From: Kitasatospora paranensis
GTDB lineage: Bacteria > Actinomycetota > Actinomycetes > Streptomycetales > Streptomycetaceae
Assembly (NCBI RefSeq): GCF_039544005.1
Contig: NZ_BAABKV010000001.1
Coordinates: forward strand, 7,006,001-7,070,000
DNA: 64,000 nucleotides
Direction: 5' to 3'
The notes below the pieces were generated by a model that searched no databases, had not been told where the DNA came from, and saw nothing but the letters and a program-made list of their open reading frames with translations. A program made the translations under genes and the position numbers. Of this stretch, positions 48,430 to 57,937 are shown in pieces (position 1 is the first letter of the stretch; the number at the start of each line of letters is the position of its first letter).

Positions 48430-49458
48430 ATGGCTGCCGTGTCGACCACCACGGCCTGGGTGGTGGACCACCCGGCGCCGGCCGCCGAGCGGCCCCTGCG
48501 CCGAACGGAGCAGCCGCTGGACGGGCCCGGACGGCGCGGCCTGCTGATCGAGGTCGGCGCCTGCGGGGTCTGCCGCACCGACCTGCACCTCGCCGAGGGC
48601 GACCTGCCGCCGCACCGCCCGGCCTGCCCGCCCGGCCACGAGATCGTCGGCCGGGTGCTCGCGGCCGGCCCCGGGGCGGCGGACTTCGCCGTCGGCGACC
48701 GGGTGGGCGCCGCCTGGCTGGCCGGCACCTGCGGTGCCTGCCGGTACTGCCTGGCCGGCCGGGAGAACCTCTGCCCGGACTCCCGCTACACCGGCTGGGA
48801 CGTGCCCGGCGGCTACGCCGGACACGCCGTCGTCGACGCGGACTACGCCTACCGCCTGCCGGACGGCCCCGGCAGCCCGCCCGACGAGGAGCTCGCCCCG
48901 CTGCTGTGCGCGGGGATCATCGGCTACCGCGCGCTGGCCCGCGCCGAACTCCCGCCCGGTGGCCGCCTCGGCCTCTACGGTTTCGGCGCGTCCGCCCACC
49001 TGACCGCCCAGCTGGCCCTGGGCCGCGGCGCCCGCGTGCACGTGCTGACCCGATCGGACGAGGCCCGGCGGCTCGCCCAGGACCTCGGCGCGTCCTCCGC
49101 CCGCGACGCCTACGACAGCCCGCCGGAGCCGCTCGACGCGGCGATCCTGTTCGCGCCGGTGGGCGACCTGGTGCCGGTGGCGCTTGCCGCACTCGACCGC
49201 GGCGGCACCCTGGCGGTCGCCGGCATCCATCTGACCGACATCCCCCGGCTCGACTACCACCAGTACCTGTTCCAGGAACGGACGCTGCGCAGCGTCACCG
49301 CCAACACCCGGGCCGACGGACGTGCCTACCTCGCGGAGGCCGCGGCCCGCCCGCCGACCGTCCGGGTCCGCCGCTATCCGATGGGCCGGGCACCCGAAGC
49401 CCTCGCCGACCTCGCCGCCGACCGGGTCACCGGCGTCGCGGTCCTCGTCCCCGACTGA
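48430..49458 (+). CDS. Zinc-dependent alcohol dehydrogenase
   Basis: 342 aa, medium-chain dehydrogenase family. The catalytic zinc ligands are C and H in GACGVCRTDLHLAEG and GHEIVGRV; the structural zinc has four cysteines in AGTCGACRYCLAGRENLC. The NAD(P) fold has GRLGLYGFGASAHL, a GxGxxx variant. It is of the AdhA type often found in actinomycete dormancy clusters. ATG at 48430 has GGGAGGCGG upstream. It is the first gene of a set with the Acg-like and CBS-BON genes. Confidence 0.85.
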   Translation: MAAVSTTTAWVVDHPAPAAERPLRRTEQPLDGPGRRGLLIEVGACGVCRTDLHLAEGDLPPHRPACPPGHEIVGRVLAAGPGAADFAVGDRVGAAWLAGTCGACRYCLAGRENLCPDSRYTGWDVPGGYAGHAVVDADYAYRLPDGPGSPPDEELAPLLCAGIIGYRALARAELPPGGRLGLYGFGASAHLTAQLALGRGARVHVLTRSDEARRLAQDLGASSARDAYDSPPEPLDAAILFAPVGDLVPVALAALDRGGTLAVAGIHLTDIPRLDYHQYLFQERTLRSVTANTRADGRAYLAEAAARPPTVRVRRYPMGRAPEALADLAADRVTGVAVLVPD

Positions 49459-49578
49459 CCCGACCGGCCGCAGCGCAGGGCCCTTCGGCTCTACCGCCGG
49501 CCGGCGACACGCCGCACGCTCGATGCACCGGGTGGCCACCGGCCGCTGCGGGGCGTCGAAGGCAAGGAGGCACCCACC

Positions 49579-50559
49579 ATGTCCGAGCCCGGCCTCAGCA
49601 CGGCCCACCTGCACACCCTGGCCGCGGCCGCCGGGGCGGCGCCGTCCCTGCACAACACCCAGCCGTGGCGCTTCGAGGTGACGGCGGACGGCGGGACGGT
49701 GTGGGTCCGCACCGATCCGTCCCGGGCCGTCGCACTGATCGACCCGGACGGTCGGGCGCTGCACGTGTCGGTCGGCGCCGCCCTGTTCAACCTCCGGGTC
49801 GCCGCCCGGCACTTCGGCCGCGAGCCGGTCGTCCGGCTGCTGCCGTACGCCGGCGACCCGCAGACCGCCGCCGAGGTCGACCTGCGCAGCCCGTACGCCG
49901 GTCCGGAGCAGCTGTACGCCGCGATCGCCGAGCGGCACTCCAGCCGGGTGCCGTTCGAGGACCGGCCGGTGCCGCCGGCGCTGCTCGCCGAGCTCGTCGC
50001 GGCGGCCGCGGCCGAGGGCGCCCGGCTCGTCCCGCTCGCCCCCGCGGAGGCGCACCGCGTCCTGGAACTGACCGTCGAGGCCGAACGCCGCAGCTCGGCG
50101 GACCTGGAGCGGGAGGCGGAGACCCGGCGGTGGCTGCGCCCGGAGCGGCCCGCCGTCGACGGCATCCCGACCTACGCGCTGGGCCCGCAGGACCACGCGG
50201 CGCGGGTGCCGATGCGGGCGTACAGCGGCCACCCGCCGGTCGCGGCGCCGCCCAGCCGGGTCTTCGAGGCCTTTCCGCAGGTCTGCACCCTGTCCACGCT
50301 CGCCGACCGCCCGGCCGACTGGCTGCGCGCCGGTCAGGCGCTGGAGCGGGTCTGGCTGCTCGCGACCCTGCAGGGGCTGCGGGCCACCGTGCTGCACCAG
50401 GCGGTGGAGTGGCCGGACACCCGCTGGGGGCTGCGCGATCCGGCCGCCGGACCGGACTGCGTGCAGCTGCTGCTGCGGCTGGGCTACGGCCCGGCCGGCC
50501 CCACCACCCCGCGCAGGCCGGTGGCGGAGATCCTGACCGTGACCGAGGGAGCGCGTTGA
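49579..50559 (+). CDS. Acg-like nitroreductase-family protein
   Basis: 326 aa, twice the length of a simple nitroreductase, as in the Acg (Rv2032) group, which binds FMN but may lack enzyme activity. Seen are APSLHNTQPWRFEV (FMN-contact motif) near residue 22, AIAERHSSRVPFEDRP and GQALERVWLLATLQGLRATV near the end. ATG at 49579 has GCAAGGAGG upstream. Its stop overlaps the start of the CBS-BON gene by one base (TGATG). Confidence 0.8.
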   Translation: MSEPGLSTAHLHTLAAAAGAAPSLHNTQPWRFEVTADGGTVWVRTDPSRAVALIDPDGRALHVSVGAALFNLRVAARHFGREPVVRLLPYAGDPQTAAEVDLRSPYAGPEQLYAAIAERHSSRVPFEDRPVPPALLAELVAAAAAEGARLVPLAPAEAHRVLELTVEAERRSSADLEREAETRRWLRPERPAVDGIPTYALGPQDHAARVPMRAYSGHPPVAAPPSRVFEAFPQVCTLSTLADRPADWLRAGQALERVWLLATLQGLRATVLHQAVEWPDTRWGLRDPAAGPDCVQLLLRLGYGPAGPTTPRRPVAEILTVTEGAR

Positions 50560-51266
50560 TGGGGCACCGCACGGTGGATTCGGTGATGACCCGGCAGGTC
50601 GTCCGGGTGGCGCCGGAGACCGGGTTCCGGGAGATCGTGGAGCTGCTCGCCGAGTTCGAGATCACCGCCGTACCGGTGGTGGACGCGGCCGGGCGTCCGG
50701 TCGGCATCGTCTCGCAGGCGGACCTGCTGCGGACCCTGGCCGCCCAGGAGGACGACCCGCCGGGCCCCGACGGCGTGACCGGCCCGGCCGACCCGCTTCC
50801 GCCGGCCGGCCCGGACGCCGCCGCCGGACCGCCGTCCGCGTCGCCGCACGGCGCGGGTGCGGTCACCGCCCGTGACCTGATGAGCGGCCCCGTCGTGTGC
50901 ACCACGGCGGGGGCCAGCGTGGTCGCGGCCGCCCGGCTGATGAGCCGGCACGGGGTGAAACGGCTGCCGGTGGTCGACGCCGAGGGGCGGCTCTCCGGCA
51001 TGGTGAGCCGCGGCGACCTGCTGCAGGTCTTCCTCCGCGACGACCGGGCGATCCACCGCGAGATCGTGGAGGAGCTCGGCGCCGTGCCCGGGGTCAGCCC
51101 GTCGGCCGTCGGGGTCGAGGTCGACCAGGGCCGGGTGGTGCTCAGCGGCACCATCGAGGACCCGGTGCTCGTCGACCGGGTGCTCCGGATCTGCCGCTCG
51201 GTCGACGGCGTGGTGTCGGTGACCGACCGCACCGCGCGCGCCGAGCCCGTCCCGGCGGAGGGCTGA
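50559..51266 (+). CDS. CBS-domain pair with C-terminal BON domain
   Basis: 235 aa. Two CBS motifs (VDSVMTRQVVRVAPETGFRE, about 6-62, and ARDLMSGPVVCTTAGASVVA, about 105-160) form an adenine-nucleotide-binding module and are split by a long Pro/Gly/Asp linker. A BON domain (about 170-228) has VEVDQGRVVLSGTIEDPVLV. Such proteins occur in the DosR/OsdR-type dormancy regulons (compare Hrp1 in Mycobacterium). It is the last gene of the set and is coupled to the Acg-like gene. Confidence 0.85.
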   Translation: MGHRTVDSVMTRQVVRVAPETGFREIVELLAEFEITAVPVVDAAGRPVGIVSQADLLRTLAAQEDDPPGPDGVTGPADPLPPAGPDAAAGPPSASPHGAGAVTARDLMSGPVVCTTAGASVVAAARLMSRHGVKRLPVVDAEGRLSGMVSRGDLLQVFLRDDRAIHREIVEELGAVPGVSPSAVGVEVDQGRVVLSGTIEDPVLVDRVLRICRSVDGVVSVTDRTARAEPVPAEG

Positions 51267-51484
51267 CCCCGGCCGGGGCCCGCCTCGTTCGTGCGATCCT
51301 CCAAGGCTGCGCGCCATGATCACGGGACCGACTGTGCGGACCTTCAGCGTTCGGGCGTGAACTGGCTTTCGAGCGGGGTATCGATGAGGATTGAACGTTG
51401 GGTGCGGGGCGCCCGAGTGCGCCCTGCGGTCGAGCCGCAACCGCACCCGAGGTGTACCTTCCGCCCAGCCAGAGAGCCCCCTTC

Positions 51485-52924
51485 ATGCGCTTCCTGAACG
51501 ACCTCAAGCCCGCGTACGACCTGACGTACGACGACGTCTTCATGGTCCCGAGCCGATCCGCCGTGGGCTCGCGGCAGGGCGTCGACCTCTCGGCCCACGA
51601 CGGCACCGGCACGACCGTCCCGCTGGTCGTCGCCAACATGACCGCCATCGCCGGCCGCCGGATGGCCGAGACGGTCGCCCGTCGCGGCGGACTGGTCGCC
51701 ATCCCGCAGGACATCCCGATCGAGGTCGTCTCCGAGGTGATCGGCTGGGTCAAGCAGCGCCACCTGGTGCACGACACCGCGCTGACCCTCAGCCCGGGCG
51801 ACACCGTCGCCGACGCCCTGTCGCTGCTGCCCAAGCGCGCCCACGGCGCCGTGGTCGTGGTCGAGCACGGCCGCCCGGTCGGCGTCGTCACCGAGAGCGA
51901 CTGCCAGAGCGTGGACCGCTTCACCAGCCTCTCCGAGGTGATGTCCCGCGAGCTGCTTCTGCTGGACGAGGACATCGACCCGCACACGGCGTTCGAGAAG
52001 CTCAACGAGGCGCACCGCAAGCTCGCCCCGGTGGTGGCCGCCGACGGCACCCTGGTCGGCCTGCTCACCCGGAAGAACGCGCTGCGCGCCACCCTCTACA
52101 GCCCGGCCGTCGACGCCGCCGGCCGGCTGCGGATCGCCGCCACCGTCGGCATCAACGGCGACGTCGCCGGCCGCGCCAAGTCGCTGCTGGAGGCGGGCGC
52201 GGACGTGCTGGTCGTCGACACCGCGCACGGCCACCAGGAGTCGATGATCGCCGCGCTGCGCGCCGTCCGGGGCCTGGACCCGCAGGTGCCCGTCGTGGCG
52301 GGCAACGTGGTCTCCGCCGCGGGCGTGCGCGACCTGGTCGAGGCCGGCGCGGACATCCTCAAGGTCGGTGTCGGCCCCGGTGCGATGTGCACCACCCGGA
52401 TGATGACCGGTGTCGGCCGTCCGCAGTTCTCCGCCGTGCTCGAGTGCGCGGCCGAGGCCCGCCGCCTGGGCAGGCACGTCTGGGCGGACGGCGGCGTGCG
52501 GCACCCGCGCGACGTCGCGATGGCGCTGGCCGCCGGCGCCTCCAACGTGATGATCGGCTCCTGGTTCGCCGGTACCTACGAGTCCCCGGGCGACCTCCAG
52601 ACCACCGCCGACGGCCGCCAGTACAAGGAGAGCTTCGGCATGGCCTCGGCCCGCGCGGTGCGCAACCGGACCTCCGAGGAGTCGGCCTACGACCGGGCCC
52701 GCAAGGCGCTCTTCGAGGAGGGCATCTCCACCTCGCGGATGTTCCTCGACCCGGCCCGCCCGGGCGTGGAGGACCTGATCGACTCGATCGTGGCGGGTGT
52801 CCGCAGCTCGTGCACCTACGCGGGCGCCTCCAGCCTGGAGGAGTTCCACGAGAAGGCGATCATCGGCGTGCAGAGCGCAGCCGGCTACGCCGAGGGCAAG
52901 CCGCTGCACTCCAGCTGGGCCTGA
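51485..52924 (+). CDS. guaB1: GuaB1-type IMP dehydrogenase-family protein (probable GMP reductase)
   Basis: 479 aa, TIM barrel with an inserted CBS pair (about 95-205). Motifs: YDLTYDDVFMVPSRSAVGSR at the start, LVVDTAHGHQESM, and the active-site loop GPGAMCTTRMMTG with cysteine C302. In mycobacteria the GuaB1 group converts GMP back to IMP, unlike the true IMP dehydrogenase GuaB2. The loop and sequence style fit GuaB1, but this is a family-based call. ATG at 51485 is 218 bp after the CBS-BON gene, so it is a separate unit. A hairpin follows. Confidence 0.8.
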   Translation: MRFLNDLKPAYDLTYDDVFMVPSRSAVGSRQGVDLSAHDGTGTTVPLVVANMTAIAGRRMAETVARRGGLVAIPQDIPIEVVSEVIGWVKQRHLVHDTALTLSPGDTVADALSLLPKRAHGAVVVVEHGRPVGVVTESDCQSVDRFTSLSEVMSRELLLLDEDIDPHTAFEKLNEAHRKLAPVVAADGTLVGLLTRKNALRATLYSPAVDAAGRLRIAATVGINGDVAGRAKSLLEAGADVLVVDTAHGHQESMIAALRAVRGLDPQVPVVAGNVVSAAGVRDLVEAGADILKVGVGPGAMCTTRMMTGVGRPQFSAVLECAAEARRLGRHVWADGGVRHPRDVAMALAAGASNVMIGSWFAGTYESPGDLQTTADGRQYKESFGMASARAVRNRTSEESAYDRARKALFEEGISTSRMFLDPARPGVEDLIDSIVAGVRSSCTYAGASSLEEFHEKAIIGVQSAAGYAEGKPLHSSWA

Positions 52925-52951
52925 CGCGGGGCCGGGCCGGGCGCCCGCCGG

Positions 52952-52975
52952 CCCCGGTGGATCACTCCACCGGGG
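52952..52975. terminator. Bidirectional hairpin between guaB1 and the DUF5995-like gene
   Basis: A perfect 10-bp stem (ccccggtgga / tccaccgggg) with a 4-base loop lies 27 bp after the guaB1 stop and overlaps the end of the convergent gene. It could terminate both. Confidence 0.75.
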
Positions 52976-53639
52976 TCAGCAGCGCCCGGCTCACCATGCC
53001 GACCGTCCGGGAGAGCGTGCCGGCCACCGCGTCCTCCACCGCCGGGGTGTGCCGCAGCTCCCACAGCGCCTCCACGGTGGCCCACGCCGCCTCCCTGGCC
53101 CGGTCGATGCTCCAGACGCCGAGGACGTGGAGCAGCGCCTCGGCGGCGGCCGGTGCCTGCGGGCCCGGCAGCAGTTCCTCCCGCACCTCGGCCTCCACCT
53201 GGGCGAGCAGGTCGTTGATCCGGTGGTAGTCCGCCCGGACGTCCTCCGGCCGGCTGCCCAGCAGCCGGCAGGTGTCGAGCACGGACAGCGGCAGGTCGTG
53301 CTCGATGTGGGTGTTCATCCCCGCCAGCGCGTACTGCAGCGGGTGGATGCCGGGCCGGTTCCGCAGTTCGAACAGCGGGCGCCAGCAAGGTGCGGGCCGA
53401 CGGCCGTCCGAGGCGGCCTCCACCGCGTCCAGGTAGCGGGCGGCGAACACCGCGTCCAGCTCGGACATGCCCGCCGGGTCGGCGAAGTACGTCTCCCCGA
53501 GCCGTTCCCGGACGAGGCGGGTCACCCGCAGGTACATCCGGTTGAAGACGGCCACCCCGTCCCCGGTCGGGAGCGTGGACCGCAACGCCTCCATCCGGTC
53601 GACGGCCTGGTCGACCGTCAGAGCCTCACTGATCGTCAT
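52962..53639 (-). CDS. DUF5995-like helical protein
   Basis: 225 aa, mainly helical, resembling actinobacterial DUF5995 (typical segments LPTGDGVAVFNRMYLRVTRL, ARYLDAVEAA, and LRNRPGIHPLQYALAGMNTH followed by IEHDLPL). The invariant-looking NTHIEHDL histidines could bind metal, but this is not established. No signal peptide. ATG at 53639 is preceded by AAAGGC. The upstream 142 bp contain a 14-bp palindrome and a 13-mer shared with the MMPL/SDR promoter region. Confidence 0.65.
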   Translation of the reverse strand: MTISEALTVDQAVDRMEALRSTLPTGDGVAVFNRMYLRVTRLVRERLGETYFADPAGMSELDAVFAARYLDAVEAASDGRRPAPCWRPLFELRNRPGIHPLQYALAGMNTHIEHDLPLSVLDTCRLLGSRPEDVRADYHRINDLLAQVEAEVREELLPGPQAPAAAEALLHVLGVWSIDRAREAAWATVEALWELRHTPAVEDAVAGTLSRTVGMVSRALLTPVE

Positions 53640-53715
53640 GGCGGGCGCAGCCTTTCACCGCAGACCGGTCGGATCGTCCGATGATAAGTCGGTGCACGGC
53701 CGATCGACCCCCGCC

Positions 53716-53773
53716 GCGCGGTACGCGGATGGCCGTGTCCCCGGTGGCCCCCGACTCCCTCGAACGCGTTCGA
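53716..53773. promoter_or_regulatory. Upstream region of the DUF5995-like gene with palindrome and shared 13-mer
   Basis: gcgcggtacgcgg at 53716-53728 occurs again at 58157-58169. A perfect 14-bp palindrome tcgaacgcgttcga lies at 53760-53773. Either could be an operator; the palindrome could also act as a weak terminator for the response regulator gene, which ends at 53782. Confidence 0.4.
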
Positions 53774-53781
53774 ACCATCTG

Positions 53782-54453
53782 CTAGGCGCTCCCCGGCCGC
53801 ACCAGTCCGCTCTCGTAGGCGATGACCACCACCTGGGCGCGGTCGCGTGCGCCGAGTTTGGCCATCGCGCGGTTGACGTGGGTCTTGGCGGTGAGCGGCG
53901 TGACGAACAGCCGTTCGGCGATGTCGTCGTTGGAGAGCCCGGCCGCGACGAGCGTGACGACCTCCTGCTCGCGGGCGGTGAGCACGTCGAGGCCGGGGAG
54001 CGCGGCGCGGTCCTGCGGGGCGGGCTGGGCGAGGAACCGGCCGATCAGTGCCTTGGTGGCGGCGGGGGAGAGCAGCGCGTCGCCGGCCGCCACGACCCGG
54101 ATCGCGTCGAGCAGCTCCTCGGGGTCGATGCCCTTGCCGAGGAAGCCGCTGGCGCCGGCCCGCAGCGCCTCGGCGACGTACTCGTCGCTCTCGAAGGTGG
54201 TCAGCACGAGGACCTTGACGCCCGCCAGGTCCTCGTCCGCGGTGATCAGCCGGGTCGCGGCGAGGCCGTCGAGGTCGGGCATCCGGATGTCCATCAGGAC
54301 GAGGTCGGCGCGCAGGCTCCGGGCCAGCGCCACGGCCTCGCGGCCCGTCCCGGCCTCGCCGACCACCTCCAGGTCGGGGGCCGAGTCGACGAGCATCCGG
54401 AAGGTGCCCCTCAGCAGGGCCTGGTCGTCGGCGAGCAGGACGCGGATCGTCAT
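53782..54453 (-). CDS. NarL/LuxR-family response regulator
   Basis: 223 aa. Receiver domain with acidic pair DD at 9-10 and phospho-acceptor D55 in LVLMDIRMPDLDG. The C-terminal LuxR-type helix-turn-helix (about 158-210) has LTAREQEVVTLVAAGLSNDD and IAERLFVTPLTAKTHV. ATG at 54453 overlaps the stop of the kinase gene (ATGA), so the pair is a two-component system. It lies near an MMPL transporter gene, which may be a target. Confidence 0.93.
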   Translation of the reverse strand: MTIRVLLADDQALLRGTFRMLVDSAPDLEVVGEAGTGREAVALARSLRADLVLMDIRMPDLDGLAATRLITADEDLAGVKVLVLTTFESDEYVAEALRAGASGFLGKGIDPEELLDAIRVVAAGDALLSPAATKALIGRFLAQPAPQDRAALPGLDVLTAREQEVVTLVAAGLSNDDIAERLFVTPLTAKTHVNRAMAKLGARDRAQVVVIAYESGLVRPGSA

Positions 54454-55658
54454 GGCCTGGAGCCCTTTCGGCCGCCGCCGGCGGGCAGCGGCAGTTCGGC
54501 GTGGATGCGGAAGCCCCGGTCGGGGAGCGGCCCGGCGGTGAGCGTGCCGCCGACGGCCCGGGCGCGTTCGTGCATGCCGATCATCCCGTAGCCGGTGCCG
54601 CCACCGGTGTCGGTACCCGGTGCGGCGCCCCGGCCGCGGCCGTCGTCGGCGACGGTGATCCGCAGCACGTCCGGCCGGAAGTCGAGCGCGACGCGCGCGG
54701 TCGCCGGCCCGGCGTGCTTGTGGGTGTTGGTGAGGGCCTCCTGGAGGATCCGGTAGGCCGTCAGGTCGGTGATCGGCGGGAGGCCGACCGGCTCGCCGGT
54801 GCGTTCCAGCTCGACCCGCAGGCCGGAGTGGCGGAAGGACTCCAGCAGGTCGTCGAGGCCGCCGAGGCCCGGCGCGGGCTCCCGCGGCGCGGCCCGCTCC
54901 CCGCTCTGGCGGAGCAGCCCGACGGTGGCGCGCAGCTCGTCCAGGGCGGCCCGGCTGGTGTCGCGGATCCGCTCCAGCGCCTGGTAGGCGTGGTCCGGGT
55001 CGGTGCGCATCAGGTGGTGGGCCACGCCCGCCTGCGCGTTGACCAGGGTGATGTGGTGGGCCACCACGTCGTGCAGCTCGCGGGCGATCCGCATCCGCTC
55101 CTCGGTGACCCGGCGGCGGGCCTCCTCGTCCCGGGTGCGTTCGGCCCGTTCGGCGCGCTCCACGGCAGAGGCGAGCAGTTCGCGGCGGCTGCGGACGGCG
55201 TCGCCGATCGCCACCGAGAGGAACGTCCAGGCGATCAGGCCGAGGTTGGCCGGCAGGTCCTCCAGGGTGGGGCGGGTGAGCAGCGCGGCCGTACTTAGCG
55301 CGACGGCGGCGCACGCGCCCGTCCGCCAGGCGGTCCGCCGGTCGGTGCGGGTCGCGGCGGCGTACAGGGCGACGGCCACCGCGACCGGCTGCGGCCCGGA
55401 GCCCGGGATCAGCGCGAACTCGACCACCGCGACGACCACCGTCGCCGCCACCACCGGGATCGGCCAGCGGCTGCGGAACAGCAGCGGCACGCAGGAGACC
55501 GCCAGCAGCAGCAGGTACGCGGAGATCGAGGCGTTCTGGTGGTACGCGGTGGCGACCGCCAGCGGGGCGGCCAGCACGAACCAGAGCAGCGCCACGGCCA
55601 GGTCCGCCATCGGCGGACGGGCCCGCAGCCACCGTCGGAACGCGTACGCCGTCTCCAC
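54450..55658 (-). CDS. Sensor histidine kinase (DesK/NarX type)
   Basis: 402 aa. About five membrane helices in residues 15-150 without a sizeable external domain suggest sensing within the membrane. The HisKA_3 box has H196 in IARELHDVVAHHITLV, and the ATPase domain has LQEALTNTHKHAG and ITVADDGRGRG, then GYGMIGMHERA. GTG at 55658 (GAGGGGG upstream) is used. It is the first gene of the kinase-regulator pair, and the MMPL gene upstream ends 75 bp before it, on the same strand. Confidence 0.92.
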   Translation of the reverse strand: METAYAFRRWLRARPPMADLAVALLWFVLAAPLAVATAYHQNASISAYLLLLAVSCVPLLFRSRWPIPVVAATVVVAVVEFALIPGSGPQPVAVAVALYAAATRTDRRTAWRTGACAAVALSTAALLTRPTLEDLPANLGLIAWTFLSVAIGDAVRSRRELLASAVERAERAERTRDEEARRRVTEERMRIARELHDVVAHHITLVNAQAGVAHHLMRTDPDHAYQALERIRDTSRAALDELRATVGLLRQSGERAAPREPAPGLGGLDDLLESFRHSGLRVELERTGEPVGLPPITDLTAYRILQEALTNTHKHAGPATARVALDFRPDVLRITVADDGRGRGAAPGTDTGGGTGYGMIGMHERARAVGGTLTAGPLPDRGFRIHAELPLPAGGGRKGSRP

Positions 55659-55732
55659 CCCCTCACCGTACGCAGCCGGGGCCGGACCGGCGTGCCCGCC
55701 GGCCCGGCCCCGGTCCGCCACCGGGCGGACGG

Positions 55733-57937
55733 TCAACGGGAGACGTCCTGCAGCACGGGCTCCAGGTGCCCGCCCGGCTCCGCGGCGGGGGCGTCGGGCC
55801 CGCCCTCCACGGAGACGTGCGGGAGCAGCCGGTCGAGCCAGCGGGGCAGCCACCAGTTGGCCCGGCCGAACCGGTGCATCAGGGCCGGGACGAGCACCAT
55901 CCGCAGCACCAGGACGTCCAGCAGGACGGCCAGGGCCAGGCCGATGCCGAACTCGGCGATCATCCGCTGTCCGCCGAACACGAACGCGGCGAACACGCAC
56001 GCCATGATCACGGCCGCGGCGGTGATGACCTGCCCGGTCTCGCCGTGGCCGATCCGGACGGCCCGCCGGTTGTCCCGGGTGTGCGTCCACTCCTCGTGCA
56101 TCCGGCTGATCAGGAAGACCTGGTAGTCCATCGAGAGGCCGAACAGGATCGCGATGATCATGACCGGGGCGAAGGCCTCCACCGGGCCGGCCGCACCGGC
56201 TCCCAGCGCCTCCGAGCCCCAGCCCCACTGGAAGACCGCCACGATCGCGCCGAACGCCACACCCATCGTCAGCAGGTTCATCGCCACACCCAGCAGCGGC
56301 ACCAGCACGCTGCGGAAGGCCACCATCATCAGCAGGCAGCCGAGGCCCACGATGATCGCGATGAACACCGGCAGCTTGGAGATCAGCACGCTCGCGAAGT
56401 CGGCCGCCGTCGCGGTCGCGCCGCCCACGTGGACCTTGAGGCCGGTGCCGTGCTCGGCGGCCGGGACGACCCGGTCGCGCAGGTCGGTGATCAGGTCGGA
56501 GGTCTGCGCGGACTGCGGGGAGGTGGTCGGCACGACCCGGACGGTGCCGACGGCCTGGCCGTCCTGCATCGGCGCGGCCGCGACCTGGGCCACCCCGGGG
56601 ACGGTCCGCAGCTCGGTGACGAGCGTGCCCAGGGCGGCCTTGTCCTGGGCGGTGGGAGCCTCTGCGACGAGCAGCAGCGGCCCGTTGGAGCCGGCCCCGA
56701 AGCCACCGGCCATCAGGTCGTACGCCTGCCGGGAGGTGGTGGACTTCGGGTTGTTGCCCGCGTCCGAGCTGCCCAGGCGCAGGGAAAGCACCGGCAGCGA
56801 GACGGCGACCATCACCAGCAGGGCGACCAGCGCCTTGCCGGTCGGCCGGGCCTGGACCTTCGCGGCCCAGCGGGACCAGAAGCCGGTCGCCTGCACCGGC
56901 ACCGGGCCGTGCTCGGCCAGCTGCCGGCGCTGCGCGCGGCTCAGCACCCGCATCTTCAGCAGGCCGAGCATGGCGGGCAGCAGGGTGATCGCGGCGAGCA
57001 CGGTGAGGGCGACGGTCAGCGCGGCGGAGACCGCCATGCCGTTGAGGAAGCCGATGCCGAGGATCAGCATGCCCAGCAGGGCGATCACCACGGTCAGGCC
57101 CGCGAACAGCACCGCCCGGCCCGACGTGTTCAGCGCCTTGGTCACGGACTCCTGCACGGTCAGGCCCGCCATCAGGCCCTTGCGGTGCCGGTTGACGATG
57201 AACAGCGCGTAGTCGATACCGACGCCGAGGCCCACCAGCACGCCGAGGGTGGGGGCCACCGAGGCGATGCTCATGCCGTGGCTGAGCAGGCCGGTGCCGA
57301 CCACGCCGGTGCCGACACCGGCCACGGCGGTGAGGATCGGCAGGGCGGCGGCCCAGAGCGACCGGAAGACCAGCGTCATCACGACCAGGGCGGCGACGAT
57401 GCCGATGATTTCGCTGGCACCGCCCATCACGGTCTCGGTGTTCTGCACGGCCTGCCCGCCCAGCTGCACGTCCAGCCCGGTGGTGCGGGCCTGCTTCGCG
57501 AGGTCGATGACGTGCTGGACGTCCGCCTTGGGGACGTCGCGGGCGTTCCCGGTGAAGGTCACCTGGGCGTACGCGGTCGCGCCGTCCTTGCTGACCTGCT
57601 GCGCGCCCTGCGGGCTGTACGGGCTGACCACCGATGCGACGGAGGGGCTGGTGGAGATCGCGTCCAGCGCCTCGGTCATCCGCTCCTTGGCCGCGGGGTC
57701 GTTCACCGTGCCGCCGGTGGTGTGCCAGACCACGGTGTCGGTGTCGCCGGCGGCGGCCGGCATGGCCCCCTTCAGCAGCTCCATGGCCTTGCTGGACTCG
57801 GTGGCCGGCATCGACATGCTGTCGCTGTACTTGGTGCCGACCGCTCCCGACACCGCCCCGAGGCCCACCAGCAGGCCCAGCCAGAGCAGAACGGTCACGA
57901 TCCGGTGCCGATGGCACCAGCGGGCAAGCACGGACAT
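55733..57937 (-). CDS. MMPL-family RND transporter
   Basis: 734 aa, about 12 membrane helices in two repeats, each with a large external loop after the first helix. Seen are VLVGLGVGIDYALFIVNRHR in the first half and AILFGLSMDYQVFLISRMHE in the second; the Asp-Tyr pairs are the proton-relay residues of MmpL proteins. These export lipids, siderophores or drugs. ATG at 57937 (GGAGACCG upstream) is used; the frame is open further upstream but is low-complexity. The kinase-regulator genes follow on the same strand, so the three may be an operon. Confidence 0.9.
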   Translation of the reverse strand: MSVLARWCHRHRIVTVLLWLGLLVGLGAVSGAVGTKYSDSMSMPATESSKAMELLKGAMPAAAGDTDTVVWHTTGGTVNDPAAKERMTEALDAISTSPSVASVVSPYSPQGAQQVSKDGATAYAQVTFTGNARDVPKADVQHVIDLAKQARTTGLDVQLGGQAVQNTETVMGGASEIIGIVAALVVMTLVFRSLWAAALPILTAVAGVGTGVVGTGLLSHGMSIASVAPTLGVLVGLGVGIDYALFIVNRHRKGLMAGLTVQESVTKALNTSGRAVLFAGLTVVIALLGMLILGIGFLNGMAVSAALTVALTVLAAITLLPAMLGLLKMRVLSRAQRRQLAEHGPVPVQATGFWSRWAAKVQARPTGKALVALLVMVAVSLPVLSLRLGSSDAGNNPKSTTSRQAYDLMAGGFGAGSNGPLLLVAEAPTAQDKAALGTLVTELRTVPGVAQVAAAPMQDGQAVGTVRVVPTTSPQSAQTSDLITDLRDRVVPAAEHGTGLKVHVGGATATAADFASVLISKLPVFIAIIVGLGCLLMMVAFRSVLVPLLGVAMNLLTMGVAFGAIVAVFQWGWGSEALGAGAAGPVEAFAPVMIIAILFGLSMDYQVFLISRMHEEWTHTRDNRRAVRIGHGETGQVITAAAVIMACVFAAFVFGGQRMIAEFGIGLALAVLLDVLVLRMVLVPALMHRFGRANWWLPRWLDRLLPHVSVEGGPDAPAAEPGGHLEPVLQDVSR

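Noticed and set aside
53760..53773. Palindrome tcgaacgcgttcga as a LexA (SOS) box
   Set aside because: Actinobacterial LexA sites need GAAC-N4-GTTC; here only two bases separate the half-sites.
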